This document shows positions 25,091-37,609 of a DNA stretch of 64,000 nucleotides, in pieces. The first letter of the stretch is position 1; each line of letters opens with the position of its first letter. Both the position numbers and the translations under genes were made by a program. This stretch comes from Margaritifera margaritifera (lineage: Eukaryota > Mollusca > Bivalvia > Unionida > Margaritiferidae), in assembly GCA_029931535.1 (NCBI GenBank), contig JAQPZY010001295.1:1939248-2003247 (forward strand), read 5' to 3'. The notes under the pieces are model-generated. The model was not told where the DNA came from. It made no database searches and saw only the letters and a program-made list of their open reading frames with translations.

Positions 25091-25384
25091 TCGGAATCAG
25101 AATCACTGCCACTATTCGTGACGCTAATTTCTGATTATCGTAACCAGGCCAACATCGGGCTAGCCGGGCGCTGGGTAATTTTTCGTTTCTTGGAAGGTGG
25201 TGTGTTCATTTTTCACAATAATTTTTAATTTAATCGGTGTAACTGCTTTGGCTGTTAATGAAAACGACTGACATATATATAACACACTACCAGTAGACTC
25301 CATTGTTGCTGGCCAATCACGTGACTAGGCGCACACGAAACCCTCACCAAAGGTCGCGCACAATGGATAATGGTTAAGTGAGTG

Positions 25385-27325
25385 CAGGGCTCGAATTTAA
25401 CACAAATTGCTTTGTAGCCAGAAGGACTAGTATACTGAGAAATATACTAGTCCTGCCAAATCTTTACTAGTCCTGCCACCCCCCACCCCCCTTGAAATTA
25501 AATGGCCTCTCCCTAATAAAGACTCGACTTCAGCAGATGTTCTGCAGGGTCAAAGCAGTTGCTATTGTAAACACTGTTATAAAATATTAGCATCAGAAGA
25601 TAATGTTATTTTCAGCTTGGAAAAGGTGCGTTCCTATCAAACGAAACCATCTGACTCGGCGCGTTGTACTTAACAGCTCCAATTATGGTCTCATCATTAA
25701 CAGCGGAAGTTTGGTAATTGTTCCTAATTAATCCGACCTCATGGTATTGTTGAAATTAATAATAAGGTGGAAAATTTTCAAATCTTAGATGCTCAGAGAT
25801 TTTAATTCCCAACAAATGTACGGCATTCTGCTTGGATATCTCCATGTGTATTCAATTATTTATCATCATAGAAAAAAGTAGTTATATGGAAATAATGTGT
25901 CAATAACGTAATCGTAACATTGATCTAATTCTTATAATTATTTCGATGCAAATGTAAAATATGCAGTTTCCCATTTGTGACTGTTGGAGCGTTTAACTAG
26001 CGAGCAAAAAAAAAAAAAAAAAAATTAAACAAACAAACTAATTTCTCTGAATAGTTTTTGTCGTGTTTCTGTGTGTGGTATACCACTTTGTAGTTTGTTA
26101 CTGTGGTCAAGTGGATAAAGTGTGATACCAGCAGGAATACACACGCAAACGCACAAGTACTTGACTTTGGAACACGAGGTCGGGAGTTCGCACCCAATGG
26201 TGGGAATATTCGTTCGTGCTTTTTGTTCCATGACGCTAAGTCTAATACAGATTCCGTATTATTTTTCTTACTTTTATGAACTTTTCCAAATTTATATATG
26301 TGAAGATTTATAAATGGTCAAATTTTAATATTTTCTGAATATTTCTTAAAAATGTCATCATGTCATGCATTGAAAAAGTAAAATTTGGTTATAATTAATA
26401 GCATTCTAGCGTTACTTTTTAAATGTTAACTTTGGTGAAAAATTCTTCTAAACATTATCAGAATATTTAAAAATCTTTCACGGAAGACACATCTTTATGG
26501 TTTGGTGTGAACGATGAGGTCGCTAACTGCAAAAAGCTTGGCTGGCAATCAGGGAATACGTAAACTCTTACCGAACATTATGATGATTTGGATTCCATGT
26601 TGTATGCGTGTGTGTGTGTATGTGAGAGAGAGAGAGAGATGCTTTAAAACAGGTTAATCTCAATTTTATATATTATATATAATATGCAATAGAAAAATGA
26701 AGAGAAATAAGTATGATCTCTTCACTATCCATGTCTAATATAGTGAAGTTCAGCCCCTCTATAACAGCGTGCATTGCAATCAGATGATCCAAAAGAAACA
26801 CAAGAAACAAAATTGTTTTTATTTATGGTTGAGGGGAGAGATTTTAAATCTGAATAACTTTCCACATATAAAGTTGTAGAATGCCATAAATTTGTTGGAA
26901 ATAAAAATCTCTTAACAACTAACATTTGACTATTTCCACGTCATTTTTCATTTCATACGTTATCAGATTAATTAGGATCAATTACCAAACTTCCACTGTT
27001 AATGACGGGACCATAATTGGTGCTGTTAAGCGAAATGCGCAAAATCGGATGGCTTCTTATTATAGAAACGCACCTTTCAGAGGCAGAAATCAACTTCATC
27101 TTCTGATGCTAATATTTTATGACTGTGTTTACAATGGTCACTGCCTTGATTCTACAGAACATCTGCTGAAGTCAAGTCTTTATTAGGGAGAGGCATAAAC
27201 AAATGCTGACTGTTGATAACCGAAACTTACTAGCCCATCGGACTATTAACATTATGAAAGTTACTAGTCCGACAGGAAATCTACTAGCCTCGGGCTAGCG
27301 GACTACTGCTAATTTCGAGCCCTAG
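25385..27325. mobile_element. Non-autonomous hAT-like element with long TIRs
   Basis: It starts CAGGGCTCGAATTT and ends with the reverse complement of CTAGGGCTCGAAATT. The outer arms (about 25385-25800 and 26940-27325) are roughly 400-bp inverted repeats; for example GGACTAGTA and CCAATTATGGTC-type sequences recur inverted. Flanks AGTGAGTG (25377-25384) and AGTGAGCA (27326-27333) are a 6-of-8 match, as expected for a decayed 8-bp hAT duplication. No transposase frame is present inside. It interrupts the outer hAT-like element. Confidence 0.7.
26095..26240 (+). mobile_element. tRNA-derived SINE head
   Basis: TGTGGTCAAGTGGATAAAG resembles an RNA polymerase III A box. About 75 bp later GAGGTCGGGAGTTCGCACCC resembles a B box (GGTTCGANNCC type). 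The spacing is longer than in a tRNA gene and the arms do not fold into a full cloverleaf, so a SINE is more likely than a tRNA. An A-run lies upstream at about 26005-26025. Confidence 0.45.
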
Positions 27326-27570
27326 AGTGAGCAATTATCCTGGATTATCTTAATAAAATACCCCAGAAGAGGTGTCATTTGAGTGGGGCTTTGAATTAGG
27401 TGACAGGATGTTTGCTTAACAGATTAATTTTATAAGGGTAGTGGGAAACATCAAAGCGTAGCGGCACAAGAGCATAGCATAGCGGCAAGTTCTAAAGCAT
27501 CGGGGTTATCGGAGTTTGAAACGATAGCATAGTGGGCCCGCTACGGTAAAAGGCCCTCGGGAGAACACTG

Positions 27571-27890
27571 TAGCTGTTATGAAAGTTTTCAAATTTTGAG
27601 AGGTTACAATTGCATCATTTTTATTTAGGACCAACTACATATAGTTAGAAGTGTTTTAGTGAAAATCCTATGTTGATACAACTATCCCTTCACGAAGAAT
27701 AGTGATTACAAGATTTTCAAGATGGCCACCACATATCTGCACCATTTTAATTTTGGACCAACTAGACATCATAGGAAGAATTTTCATGAAAACCCCATGT
27801 CAATATGACCATCATGAAAACCCCATGTCAATATGACCATCATGAAAACCCCATGTCAATATGACCATCTGCTCATGAGGAGTACCGTAT
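27571..27890. repeat. 143-bp repeat unit with a 28-bp triplication
   Basis: Reverse-orientation 143-bp repeat sequence (GGACCAACTA, GAAAATCC, CAAGATTTTCAAGATGGCCA). Within it CATGAAAACCCCATGTCAAT plus ATGACCAT is repeated three times in tandem near 27786-27868. Confidence 0.8.
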
Positions 27891-29940
27891 ATATTGGAAG
27901 AATATTAAATTAAATGATTTTTTTCTTGCCCCATAAGTTATTGCTAAACTTTTTTTCAACTAGATATGTCCCAAAACTTAAGAACTGAAACAAATTGTGT
28001 TGAATTTGCCACCCGACCCCCACCGCATGTTACAATAAGGTAGGTAAATTAAATGTTTATTTCATAATAAACTGAAAGAAACTAACCCTGTACTGTTCTC
28101 ATTTATTCTTCTTTTTTGTTCTTCATAAGCAATTTATGTATAAAAGACACTAATGTATCCACTATCCAAACTCCACATGGTCCTGTACTGTAGTGTACTG
28201 GTAGTGTGTATCGCTTATGACAGGTAACAACACCGACACATTGTTTATTGACGTGAATATAGATAAACAAATCGTGTTTGGTTGTCCTCAGACGTTTGAA
28301 TATATTATCAAACTGAAAATTGGATCCAACACAATCACAAACAATAGAAAGAGAGAGACAGAGAAATAACAACCAATTGCTTGAAGGCACCAGCAATTCA
28401 CACATGGTGCAAAATAACCAAAAGTGTATTATATTCAGGTTAACAATATAACAATATTTTGCAAATAAAAATCATTATTAGGAAATACATTCACTATGAG
28501 GGCAAATGACAATATTTTTGCTAGCATAGGATACAAAACGTTTTCTTAAAGACAATTAATGCTGTGTATAATATTTACCCTGCAGACATCAATGCCTGTT
28601 TGTATCAATTATGATTACAGATGGCAAACAATAGAAGCCCAGGTGGTGAAAAATACAGCTGGTAGCGAGCAATAAACTCATTGTTTCAACTTACCAGTAG
28701 GATATCAAATACAAAGTTTATTTTATTACAAAGCAAGCCAACCCTGGAAGCCGGCTTTGGTTTCTTTTTAGCAGTCTTAGAAAATAAATTGAAACAGTGG
28801 AACAGTTGGGGTTCTGCAAGTGACACTTTATGCGTAGATTCTGTGAAATGTATGAAAGGATTTGCCACAAGTGAACTGGTGTCAATTGTGCAGCATGATC
28901 ACGGGAAGTTTAAATAAACTGTCAGCTGATTATAGGACTCTACTTGGCACTCAAGAAGTATTAACTTCGCGGCTTGATCAAAGGGCTGGAAAAACAAAGT
29001 GAGGCTGCCTTTTACAAGCAATGGGATTTGCACTGGCAGATAACTTAGAAAATATTACTTGTGAATAAGATCTGGCTTATGAAAAGGGCAAATATAAATC
29101 AAATCAAAACTTGTATTGCATCAAACAGTATTTATACAGCAAAACAAAATATAATACAAGTATGGGTTGTTCGGACTTGCACATATTTTGTACATTGTAC
29201 AAACATTTAGTCTCCAATATATCCCATAGATTTATTAAATTTTGTTCTTCAAAAGTTTGCAGTTAAGAAGAAAAGTGTAAACAAACACTGACGGCAGTTT
29301 TTATTTTATTTTTGAACAAAATGCAAGTTTGAGTGCATTTTTTGACCAGCTAAGCATCGATATTATGTTCAAAAGGTGTCCCAAAACTAACGACTCAAAA
29401 AAACCCGATCTGTCCCAGAACTTACAGTGCACAAAAAAATTACTTAAAAAATTAATTTATGGTGTCCCAACATACCATAATGACTACTGTAATTGGTCTG
29501 TGTCAACTATTGTATTTGGTTACTGTGCACAGGATTGTCGAATTTGCCTTTAGCACTAAAGATACACCAGCAGATCAGCGACTTAATCTGTAAACACAGC
29601 TCGCCCATCAAATAAAGACCAGCTTATTGTAGGTCATAGTTTATTGACACCTAGACAGCAATGTATCACAGAAAGGAATAGTATTGGCATATCTGTTGTA
29701 CGTGCTGACGCTTTCTGTGATCTGTTGCAGTGCAGCCCAGAATGCATTACTGAATCACCAGAGATATAGTGAGTCATTGATAGATGCTCATTTGCATAAT
29801 GTACCTACAAATAAGGTCCTTTAAAACAATTAAGTATCACTTTCTTGTGAAAACAGTTAGATTTAAAAGTGAGTTCAGTATTATCAGTATATTCGAGTGA
29901 ATTAAGATAGAACACTGTTCACTTAAATAAGTTAGCTTTC
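27891..29940. other. No gene recognised
   Basis: AT-rich sequence. An open 100-codon minus-strand frame (28405-28103) and small frames at 28.68-28.92 kb and 29.33-29.55 kb show no domain I recognise. No splice-flanked conserved exon was found. Confidence 0.4.
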
Positions 29941-29944
29941 CAAG

Positions 29945-30365
29945 ATGCAAAAGAGCAAGAGGAGGATTGTGATTTTGAGGGATTCATGGAGGAGAATGAT
30001 GAACAGGCTCAAGCTGTGCTATGTGGACATATGAAATCGTTTGACGATGCTCAGAAATGGATCAACACTGATGAGGACTGTCCCACTGTTGAATGTAAGA
30101 CTGAAACTGAAATCGTCCAGTTTTGCCGAGGCGCTAAAAGAGAAAATATAGATCCCGATCAACAGGAAGTAGGATCTACTATTGAGAGTGATTAGGAGGA
30201 CCCACCGGAAGCATCTCCTTCCGAAGCCATATTTGCATTCGAGAAAAGATTGATGTGGCTAGAAAGCCAAGACATTGAGCCCTTGAAGATTATGCAGCGG
30301 AGAAATATCATAGACTCTGCAACAAAAAAAACAAGAATGATCAGGTCTCAAACAACATAAAATCA
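29945..30365 (+). pseudogene. pogo/Tigger-like transposase, C-terminal remnant
   Basis: Plus-strand frame DFEGFMEENDE through an acidic region to IESD is stopped at 30195. It then continues SEAIFAFEKRLMWLESQDIE and an arginine-rich QRRNIIDSATKKTR tail. An acidic linker followed by an EA-x-A-WLE-Q helix and a basic tail is the usual C-terminus of pogo/Tigger (CENP-B-like) transposases. The DDE catalytic domain is not present nearby. The call is made by pattern only. Confidence 0.4.
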
Positions 30366-32245
30366 TTAAATACTTCGTAGGGAATACACATCATGTGAGG
30401 GAACAGTGCTTATTCTATTTGGATTAGTACTTTTAGTGACAAAATGTGTTTCTTTCGGACATCACTGGATTTTAATGGGATTACATACATGTATTTAAGT
30501 TTGTTATCTCTGTTATTCTGTGCTTTAGAATTGCTAAAAGCGTGCTGCACATGGTGTGACATCATTGAATCACAAATCAGCACATGAAACAAGTGTTTTG
30601 AAGACGAGATATTTTACTGACAAAAATGATGACAAATATGTCATTGTGACATCTTAATTAAAAAAGAATCAAGCTCTTAATATCAGGATGCATTGGCCTC
30701 AAGTGCAACCTAAATTTAATAATTTTTTCCTTCTTTAGAAACATCATTCTCCCCTGGCTACTGTAATTCAATGACTGGTAAGTACCATGATGTCATGGGT
30801 GATCACCATTATACAATTATACTACTGAGACTTTCTGGAAGGGGCAATAAAACTGAATCTATCAACTATGTGCACATCGTAGACAAGGTCACAAAAATCA
30901 TGACAGCCATGATGCTAGATCCATGGTGTGCACACTGTGTACAGATCATATGTCCACCATGGCAACGTGGTTTTAAAAAACGTGTGTACTATAGTTACCA
31001 TTATAAATCTCTCAGATTTGTACACTTGGTTTTTATATGACAGTATCATTCAATATTTTTTTCCAAATCAGGAACTTTACACAGGCAAATAATGCACACA
31101 AAACACAATGTGTCACATCTCAATGCGACATCAGACTGACTATACATGTCCAGCAAATTTCAAGTTTGATCTATTTCATATTATTTTTTTGAATACAAAT
31201 TTAAGCTTGTTCGGCATGAAAGCAAGGTACATAAAACTCTTTATGAAATGGGTCTATTGTTTATCTGACGGTGAAAGTGCATAGAAAATATATCACACAC
31301 ATGGACCGATATGCTTGCTTCAAACAGTGATCCTCGATATTGAAATCTTGTTTTTTGTGCTTGATTTCATCGGATATGAACATGAGAATAAACATTACAA
31401 ATTCCAGCTATGCCAGATATGACAATCGATCGTCATTCTTTGCACTGCACTGGATGTGGAGTCTGGTTTTGTTGTTTATTCGTAGCTCCCAAAATTCGAG
31501 TCAGACTCCGACTTACGTGGTTAATGTCCACGTTTTTATTCTTACCAAACGGTCTCTCTATGAAAGAGATGCCCTTCCAACAGAAATAAGTAGTTTTCTT
31601 CTTTATATATACACAAAATACAAAAAGATTGTTCAACTATTGATCGACGAAGTCTACCAATTTTAAACGGAAATATAAGGCGCCATCTGGCGTGGAATAG
31701 AAAGTAACTATTAAGAGGACAAACGCTTCCAACAGAAAAAGGAAACAGACTGAATATACCTAAAACAGGAAAAGGTTGACGACAGCATGGCAAATGAAAA
31801 TAATATTTATGATCAAGTGCATAGATGTTGTTATTGTTGCTGTTGTTGGTGATGATGTTAGAAATAAATTTTGTCAATGATAAAATTTTTTCCAGATCGA
31901 TATAAACTTTTAAAGAAGAAGAATAAGAAGAAATGTCACACTCAAATCAGACCCTGGTTCATCATAGTGAAGGATATTGAAATGACTGAGGTAAATTTTA
32001 ATTAGATGATCCAATGGCTGCTCAAACTGATATTCTTAGTGACAACGGTTTCTTTTCTCTTGTTTCCTTTTTATATGATAAGTTCGTAACCGATCTTCCC
32101 CATAAGCACATAATAATGTATTACTGGAATTTAAAATACATATATGCATATTCCTTTCCTAGTCAGTCTTTCCATTTGTGGGTAACTGTACTCGACAAAG
32201 CTAGCTGACCACAAAGTGTTCATAATTATATTCAATTCATGCCCA
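30366..32245. other. No gene recognised
   Basis: AT-rich sequence. Open frames at 30.77-31.04 and 31.34-31.88 kb have no recognisable domains and low-complexity composition. Confidence 0.4.
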
Positions 32246-32289
32246 GGCTATGCTGGTAGTATAGGACGCAACTAGGGTGCATGAGGTTA

Positions 32290-32740
32290 ACTAACACCAA
32301 GTGATCAACTATTTAATAGCCACATTTACTATCCAACACGCCGTTTAGAGCGAGCAAAATACCCCACATTTACCATCCAACACGCCGTTTAGAGTGAGCA
32401 AAATACTTTACCAGTGGAGTGAAAAGAGAGAAAAAAAGTCGAATGCATGCACACATACACAAATATATCCATAGTCAGAAATCCTGTATTGTAGCCAAGT
32501 ATACTTTTAGAATTTTTGTAACACTGGTTTTATATTTTACCCATTTACTGGCAGAAAGTTTTGTTAAAAAAAAAAAAAAAAAAAAAACAGTGTCAAGTGA
32601 GGCAAATTTATTTATTTATTCAGCAGTTTGTGAAAAATGTACGATTTTGCCAACCCAAGATTTTAGTACTTTGACCGACTTTAATCAAGGCCAGTTCATT
32701 TCATTACAGTGTTTATCTTACGATGGATGAAATATGACCT
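32290..32740 (+). repeat. Left inverted repeat of Polinton copy 1
   Basis: CCAACACGCCGTTTAGAG repeats, CCAGTGGAGTGAAAA, a GGCAGAAAGTTTTGTTA segment and CAGTGTCAAGTGAGGCAAAT all reappear inverted at 38.56-39.14 kb. A (T)n/(A)n tract at 32565-32588 interrupts it. Confidence 0.8.
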
Positions 32741-32834
32741 AAGCGATCCTGAGACCAGACTTAACTTAAATTTCTCACATTATTAAACTAAGTTAGCATT
32801 TTTGCGATCCTTGCATTGTCATCATCGTCAGTGG

Positions 32835-33250
32835 CTTGGCAAACAGATCGAGTTCTGACTTAGAACATTCGCAAAAATCTCGGTACATCATTTTTTTAGT
32901 AATCAAAAACGTCAAACTCTCTGACTGCTGTTCTTCTTTTTTTATTCTTTTTCTGTGCGTGTTTGTGAAGTTTGAAGAGATTCGACGTCTCTTTCTGCTT
33001 TGTCCTTGCTTCCTTGCTATGGCGTCGAAGAGGAATCAATGCCTTCGACATGATGATGAATTTGGATTAAACTCGCGTGCGACCAATCTGGTCATGCCTT
33101 CGACAGGAATATAAAGCGAATTTATAGGTGCGTCTAGGCGACCCTGTTTGAATCAACACATTTTTACCTGATTTCATGAGCGCTTGTTTAGGACTTTGTT
33201 GGTCGATGAGCACATTTTGTTTTTAAGTGGGCGAATAAAGACCCCGCCCC
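32835..33250 (-). pseudogene. Copy 1 MCP N-terminus and core-protein remnant
   Basis: The minus strand at about 32.89 kb encodes MMYRDFCECSKSELDLF, matching the start of the capsid gene in copy 2 (MMHRDSCECTKSELELF). Just before it in transcription order, 33.25-32.92 kb matches the basic core gene at 44.44-44.9 kb, with many indels. The capsid body is deleted. Conservation of this start supports the start chosen for the capsid gene of copy 2. Confidence 0.75.
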
Positions 33251-33379
33251 TCCCCCAACACAGATCCACATCCACGTGGTTTCAAAGTGATTTGTTTTGT
33301 TGTTATTGGTGGTGGCTTTTTTTCTTTTTCTTTTTTTGTTTGAATATCAACTTTAGATCAGCCATTAGTGACAAAGCTA

Positions 33380-33693
33380 CTTTATCTTTTTTTAAAAAAA
33401 CGTTTTGTTTGACGTGGAAAGTGAATGATGCCTTGTAGTAATTGACGTGCTGTCAAAGTAAACCTTAGTAACACTTCGTTGAGACTAGCTTCAAACGAAC
33501 GTGAACGAACTTTTGCATAGTTTTCGCGACGAATGGCATACGGTGCACGAATCAGTTTGGCAGGAGGATGAGGCTGAAAGTAAGTCATTTGAATACTGTC
33601 AGAAAGAAAACAAGTGAATAGTGTTTTCATAGGTTTTCTCTGACAGATGAGGAAGGTAACGTGTAAATAACTATACCTCCTTCTTGACTCCAT
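33380..33693 (-). pseudogene. Copy 1 pX-like/basic protein remnant
   Basis: The frame encodes FEASLNEVLLRFTLTARQLL followed by QGII, nearly identical to LEASLKEVLRWFTLTARQLL in the gene at 49.03-49.58 kb of copy 2. The GG-x-GSLGG end and basic tail are missing. The upstream region PHPPAKLIRAPYAIRRENYA also aligns. Confidence 0.75.
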
Positions 33694-34353
33694 TTGTTAA
33701 ACAAGTCCGTACGAAATCTCAGATAATCGGGAGTGATAGGTTTTAAATTGATGAGTCAATATGCATGTGGCAATTGAGTGGCATCTTCATAAGCATAATT
33801 TAACCAAGATGTTCCAAACTGTTTTGCCAAGACTTGAACTTGTGATTTATCTTTTAGACTTTAAAACAACACCACATAATGTGCATTAAGACCGATGTTG
33901 CGTCGCGCTTTACTTTGTTGAAATAAAATTTGAGTAATGTAAATAATGCTAGAATTACGATGATGTCCTTTTCGCGTAAACCAATGTTAATTTCTTCTTC
34001 GTCTTCTCTTCTCCTAAAATGTGATCGAAGATGACAATATCTGTTTGATTAGAGTCAGACACGACCCTATCGTCTTCGAAAGGGATTCCTTCTACAAACG
34101 AAATAGATTCTCCTTGACTTTCTTGGAGTTATGTGTAAGCCAACTGACACCCTTTGTAACACCACATGATGCGTTGAGGAGGACGATCGAACAAAAGTGA
34201 TTTGTGTTCGATCAAACGATTGGCAAATTCAGTTTTGCCTGAACTACTGGGTCCAGCAATCAACATGTTAAAGGGATGGCGAAGAAACAGTACCTCCTAA
34301 CTTTGACGATCTGCCCTTTTGTCAATCACTTTGAGAACGGAAGATGCAGCCAT
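33690..34353 (-). pseudogene. Copy 1 packaging ATPase remnant
   Basis: It starts MAASSVLKVIDK at 34353 and includes LRHPFNMLIAGPSSSGKTEF, a Walker A box (GPSSSGKT; copy 2 has GPSGSGKT), then RPPQRIMWCYK. Later frames preserve the Walker B region and the C-terminal YLRF-type segment near 33.7 kb. Stops and frameshifts break it throughout. Confidence 0.8.
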
Positions 34354-34389
34354 AACTCTTGAGTTGTGTTTGGAATTTTGAGGTTCGAT

Positions 34390-34885
34390 ACATGACACAG
34401 GACATTTTAAAAACACAGGTCATGTTTTCTTTCTTTCATGGTACACCATATTCACATTTCAAAAACAAAGTTCATGTTTTCTTTCTTTCATGGTAAAACA
34501 AATGTACATTTTAAAAAAAACTTTTATGTGTTTTACCGGAATGGTACAACATATTTACATTTGAAAAAACAAAAAAAAAAAAACAAAAACAAAAGCAAAC
34601 ATAGTTCATGTTTTCTTCATGCTACAACAAATGTATATTTAAAAAATACAGTTCATGTTTTCTTTCTTTCATGGTACAACATATTCACATTTCAAAAAAC
34701 AAAGCTCATGTTTTCTTTCTATTATGGCACATAGTTACGTTTAAAAAAAAGAAACAAAGGTCAAAAACCAATACACATATAAAAAAACAAAGCTCGTGTT
34801 TTTTTCTTCCATAGTACAACAAATTCACATTTCAAAACAACACAGTTCATGTTTTCTTTTTTCATGGTGTAACAATTTTACATTT
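34390..34885. repeat. About 65-bp degenerate tandem repeat
   Basis: Seven to eight units contain CATGTTTTCTTTCTTTCATG, GGTACAACATATTCACATTT and CAAAAAACAAAG. It lies between the ATPase and LSVHER remnants of copy 1 and has no counterpart in copy 2. Confidence 0.8.
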
Positions 34886-34929
34886 TAAAAAAAAATCATG
34901 TTTACTTTATTTGATCAGTCACCCAACTA

Positions 34930-35450
34930 TGTCTTTGGCATAATCAGTCACTTCTTGTTTCCAATTATCGAATCAAAGACTTTTCCAGTCACGTACATCC
35001 TTCCAGTCGTAAATCTGTTGCTGTATCCACCTACACACCTACACCTACACCCCCCCCCCACACCCCTTGGTAAATATGAAGAGTCCATAAAGTACGACGA
35101 ATGTCTTTCTCACACGGGGTAGATTTGTATCCATCAGTATTCGTTGCATTTTTAACACTATGAGTTTTTCATGCACAGATAATCTTTTGGCTGTCAGGTC
35201 TTTGCATGTACTGTTCATAATTTGGTCACAAAGATTCTGCTGGTAAACGAAATCCAAGAAATGTAGTCACTAACACATACACGACACGTTGTCCAAAATT
35301 AAAAGGAGTCGTGTCGTCTCGTCCTATGGAATCAGTTCTTTTAACAGTAGTTGGTAATCCACTAAGTCTTGGACACTGTAATTCACTTACTTCCATGGAA
35401 TTTGGTGTAACACTGATGACAGAATGGCACGGCAAGAACTGTGTCATTAA
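34930..35450 (-). pseudogene. Copy 1 LSVHER-family gene remnant
   Basis: Minus-strand frames contain PFNFGQRVVYVLVTTFLGFR and, downstream, KRLSVHEKLIVLKMQRILMD. Both align to the copy 2 genes between 50.65 and 51.9 kb (PLNFGRYVACVIVTSYLGIR; LSVHERNIVRKALRVV). Function is unknown. Confidence 0.65.
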
Positions 35451-36900
35451 GGTAACGTGTTGTGATCGAGAAGTCGCACTAGTTTATCGTAATCTATCTA
35501 ACACACTTTTTCCAGGGGTTGATGAACGGTTTGATGATCTGGCAAACGTACAATCTTGTGAGGATCCACCGTTTTCGCACGAAAGTCTTGATCTTGACCT
35601 GACTTTAAGGCTTCTTCTAAGACGTCAACGAAGAGAACTTGACTGGAACAATAGTTGAGAGTCAGTCCTTTCAGTTTACATTTGGTATGAAGTTATCCTC
35701 GCTTGTCTCGGTTATGGTAGCCGTAATGTTTAGGTCGACCACTGGCTAAACTCAAAATAATTTCTTCGGGATGTTCGTCGGTCGACGTTCCTACTCGTTT
35801 GTCTTCGATGCGAGGTTAATAGCCTCCAGGGCGATCGATGTACATGCAGCTATCGGTGCCAAAGTAAATAACTGGATCTAATAAAGATTCCAAGATGGAT
35901 CGCAGTTTTAAACGGAAATGGCTGTCACGTAAGCAGCAATAACGACATTGCCAAACTTGTGGGTTCGAGCAAACTCTGGGACTTCTTCGTAATTCGTCCA
36001 GATTAAATCTTCACGTATTATTTCAGCGTGTTAATGAGGTTTTCTTTATCGTATATGAATTGAAAATATCGACTTAGATCTACCCAGAATTCCGTCTTTG
36101 GCAATATCGGGCGTTCAGCTAGTTTTCCCTACAAACGATTCAACATGACTTTAGTGAACGAAAACAGGCAGGGCATCCATGAAATAAACCTCGCTGAAAC
36201 TCGTAGACGAGCTGCCGTTTACACACATGGTCTCTTTGGAAAGAATTTCTGCTTCTCCCCTTTGTTTGGTTCTGTCTTTTTCTAATGTTCTCCCATGATC
36301 GTTTCCATTCTGCTGTATCGTTTTTTTCTGCATAAGTTCGAGCCACCACGATGGTACGGGCTAAACACATCTGATCTTGATGGTTGTTAATCTGGACGAT
36401 ACTTTGTTTGGTACTACAAAGTTGATCCACCAATAACCTTTGCGCCGTCCGCTGCCTCTTGGAGGTGAAACGTGCGTTATGTGAATAGTAGCTTTTCTAT
36501 CGGTCATGTCAAACGCATCGTTGGATTGTTGAACGTGTTGAATGTTATGCATGATTTTGGAAAAAGTTAATTCTGCAGGTGTACTAAATTCAATCCACAC
36601 AGTAGACTTCAAACTGTCGTAAGTGATGGACAATCTCAAACGATCGTGATCTTGAGCTTGGCACTTCGTTTCAATTCATCTAATATTCACTCCATAAGTC
36701 TGTAATGAAAACATATGCTTTGTCCGCTGGAACTTGAGACTTGAACTCTTTAAATTTGATCGTGTACGTGCAAGCAAGTCGTTCTAATTTTTCTGAAAGT
36801 CGCTTTGTGAGAGTTTGAACGTTAACATAATCTTCAGGGGCTACCGAACGACTTTCTTTCTAGGTTGATCTTGACACAATCGGTCTTGTGGAGGAAGTAG
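35450..36900 (-). pseudogene. Copy 1 PolB remnant with central deletion
   Basis: It aligns to the two ends of the copy 2 polymerase. The C-terminal part includes catalytic motif C, which here reads YFGTDS (about 35.86 kb) where copy 2 has YFDTDS, so the first catalytic Asp is lost. The thumb region KIVRLP aligns near 35.55 kb. At about 36.2 kb the alignment jumps over the exonuclease and zinc-binding region to the N-terminal segment (SMCLARAIVVGRTY equivalent; WIEFSTPAELT near 36.57 kb). Confidence 0.75.
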
Positions 36901-37045
36901 TTTGTGTTGGACCTGGATCACTCATGTCCTCTTCAAAATGGCTCAGGTAAACACTTCTGCTAAGACTTCTCTCAATGTACGAGGCGACACTGAAAGTCAT
37001 CGTCACTTCGCTTTTGGTTTCTCTTTGGAAAGGTGTGATCGTTTC

Positions 37046-37055
37046 ATGATGATTG

Positions 37056-37102
<47 letters not shown>
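37046..37102. repeat. (TA)n microsatellite
   Basis: About 28 uninterrupted TA dinucleotides inside Polinton copy 1. Confidence 0.95.
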
Positions 37103-37104
<2 letters not shown>

Positions 37105-37499
37105 AAATTAACCGGCTACTTTATGCCACCATCACTAGTGTATTTTCGGAAAACGTACAAGCACGCATAGTGCACAAAAAAGCTAGTTCTTAGGAAAATT
37201 CACAACTTAGGAATATTTGACTCGGATATGTGACTTTCACATCTTTGGCGTTAGGATAGGGACAGCCCAACTGGAAATAGGAAACTGGGCATAGATTCTA
37301 CAATAACGAAATAAGGTGACAGCTGTTGGCGAAGGCAGACGGACGGATGGATGGATGGGGGCACTCGAGGCGCTTTTTCTTCCCGCGGTTTGCTTTGGAG
37401 GCATAAATTAATTAATTAATTTGCGGGAAACCACACAAATCAATTAGTGCGCAAAAGCGCACAACCCAAGTTACCGTTCATGCCGATAGGCGAAAAACG

Positions 37500-37590
37500 A
37501 CATTAATTCAAATTCATCATCTGGTCAGAGATTTACAGAGAGTTGTTCGTAAATACACTTTTTCTAAGTCCCACTTGGGCTATTTAACAC
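37500..37590 (+). pseudogene. Copy 1 fragment of the CCHC-protein gene
   Basis: The plus strand encodes LVRDLQRVVRKYTFSKS, matching LVRDLQTVIRKYTTYSKSK at about 58.15 kb in copy 2. The zinc knuckles are missing, and the sequence runs straight into protease homology. Confidence 0.6.
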
Positions 37591-37609
37591 TGTAGCAACT
37601 GTAACTCTC

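Larger units (their letters stand above)
24200..27570 (-). mobile_element. hAT-like transposon with nested insertions
   Basis: The left end CAGTGATCTCCCCAGA and the right end reading CAGTGTTCTCCCGAGG on the opposite strand form terminal inverted repeats. Next come inverted GATAGCATCGGGGTA-type sequences. TAGCT borders both ends (24195-24199 and 27571-27575), and the flanks are one interrupted unit of the 143-bp repeat. The short TIRs and the zinc-finger plus hATC exons inside point to hAT. The 5-bp direct repeat is shorter than the usual 8 bp, so the superfamily call rests on the protein. A second element is inserted at 25385-27325. Confidence 0.6.

Noticed and set aside
26122..26220. Functional tRNA gene
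   Set aside because: A-box to B-box distance is too long and arms do not pair; better explained as a SINE head.
28103..28405. Possible acetyltransferase-like ORF
   Set aside because: Vague resemblance only; no catalytic motif or splice context could be confirmed.
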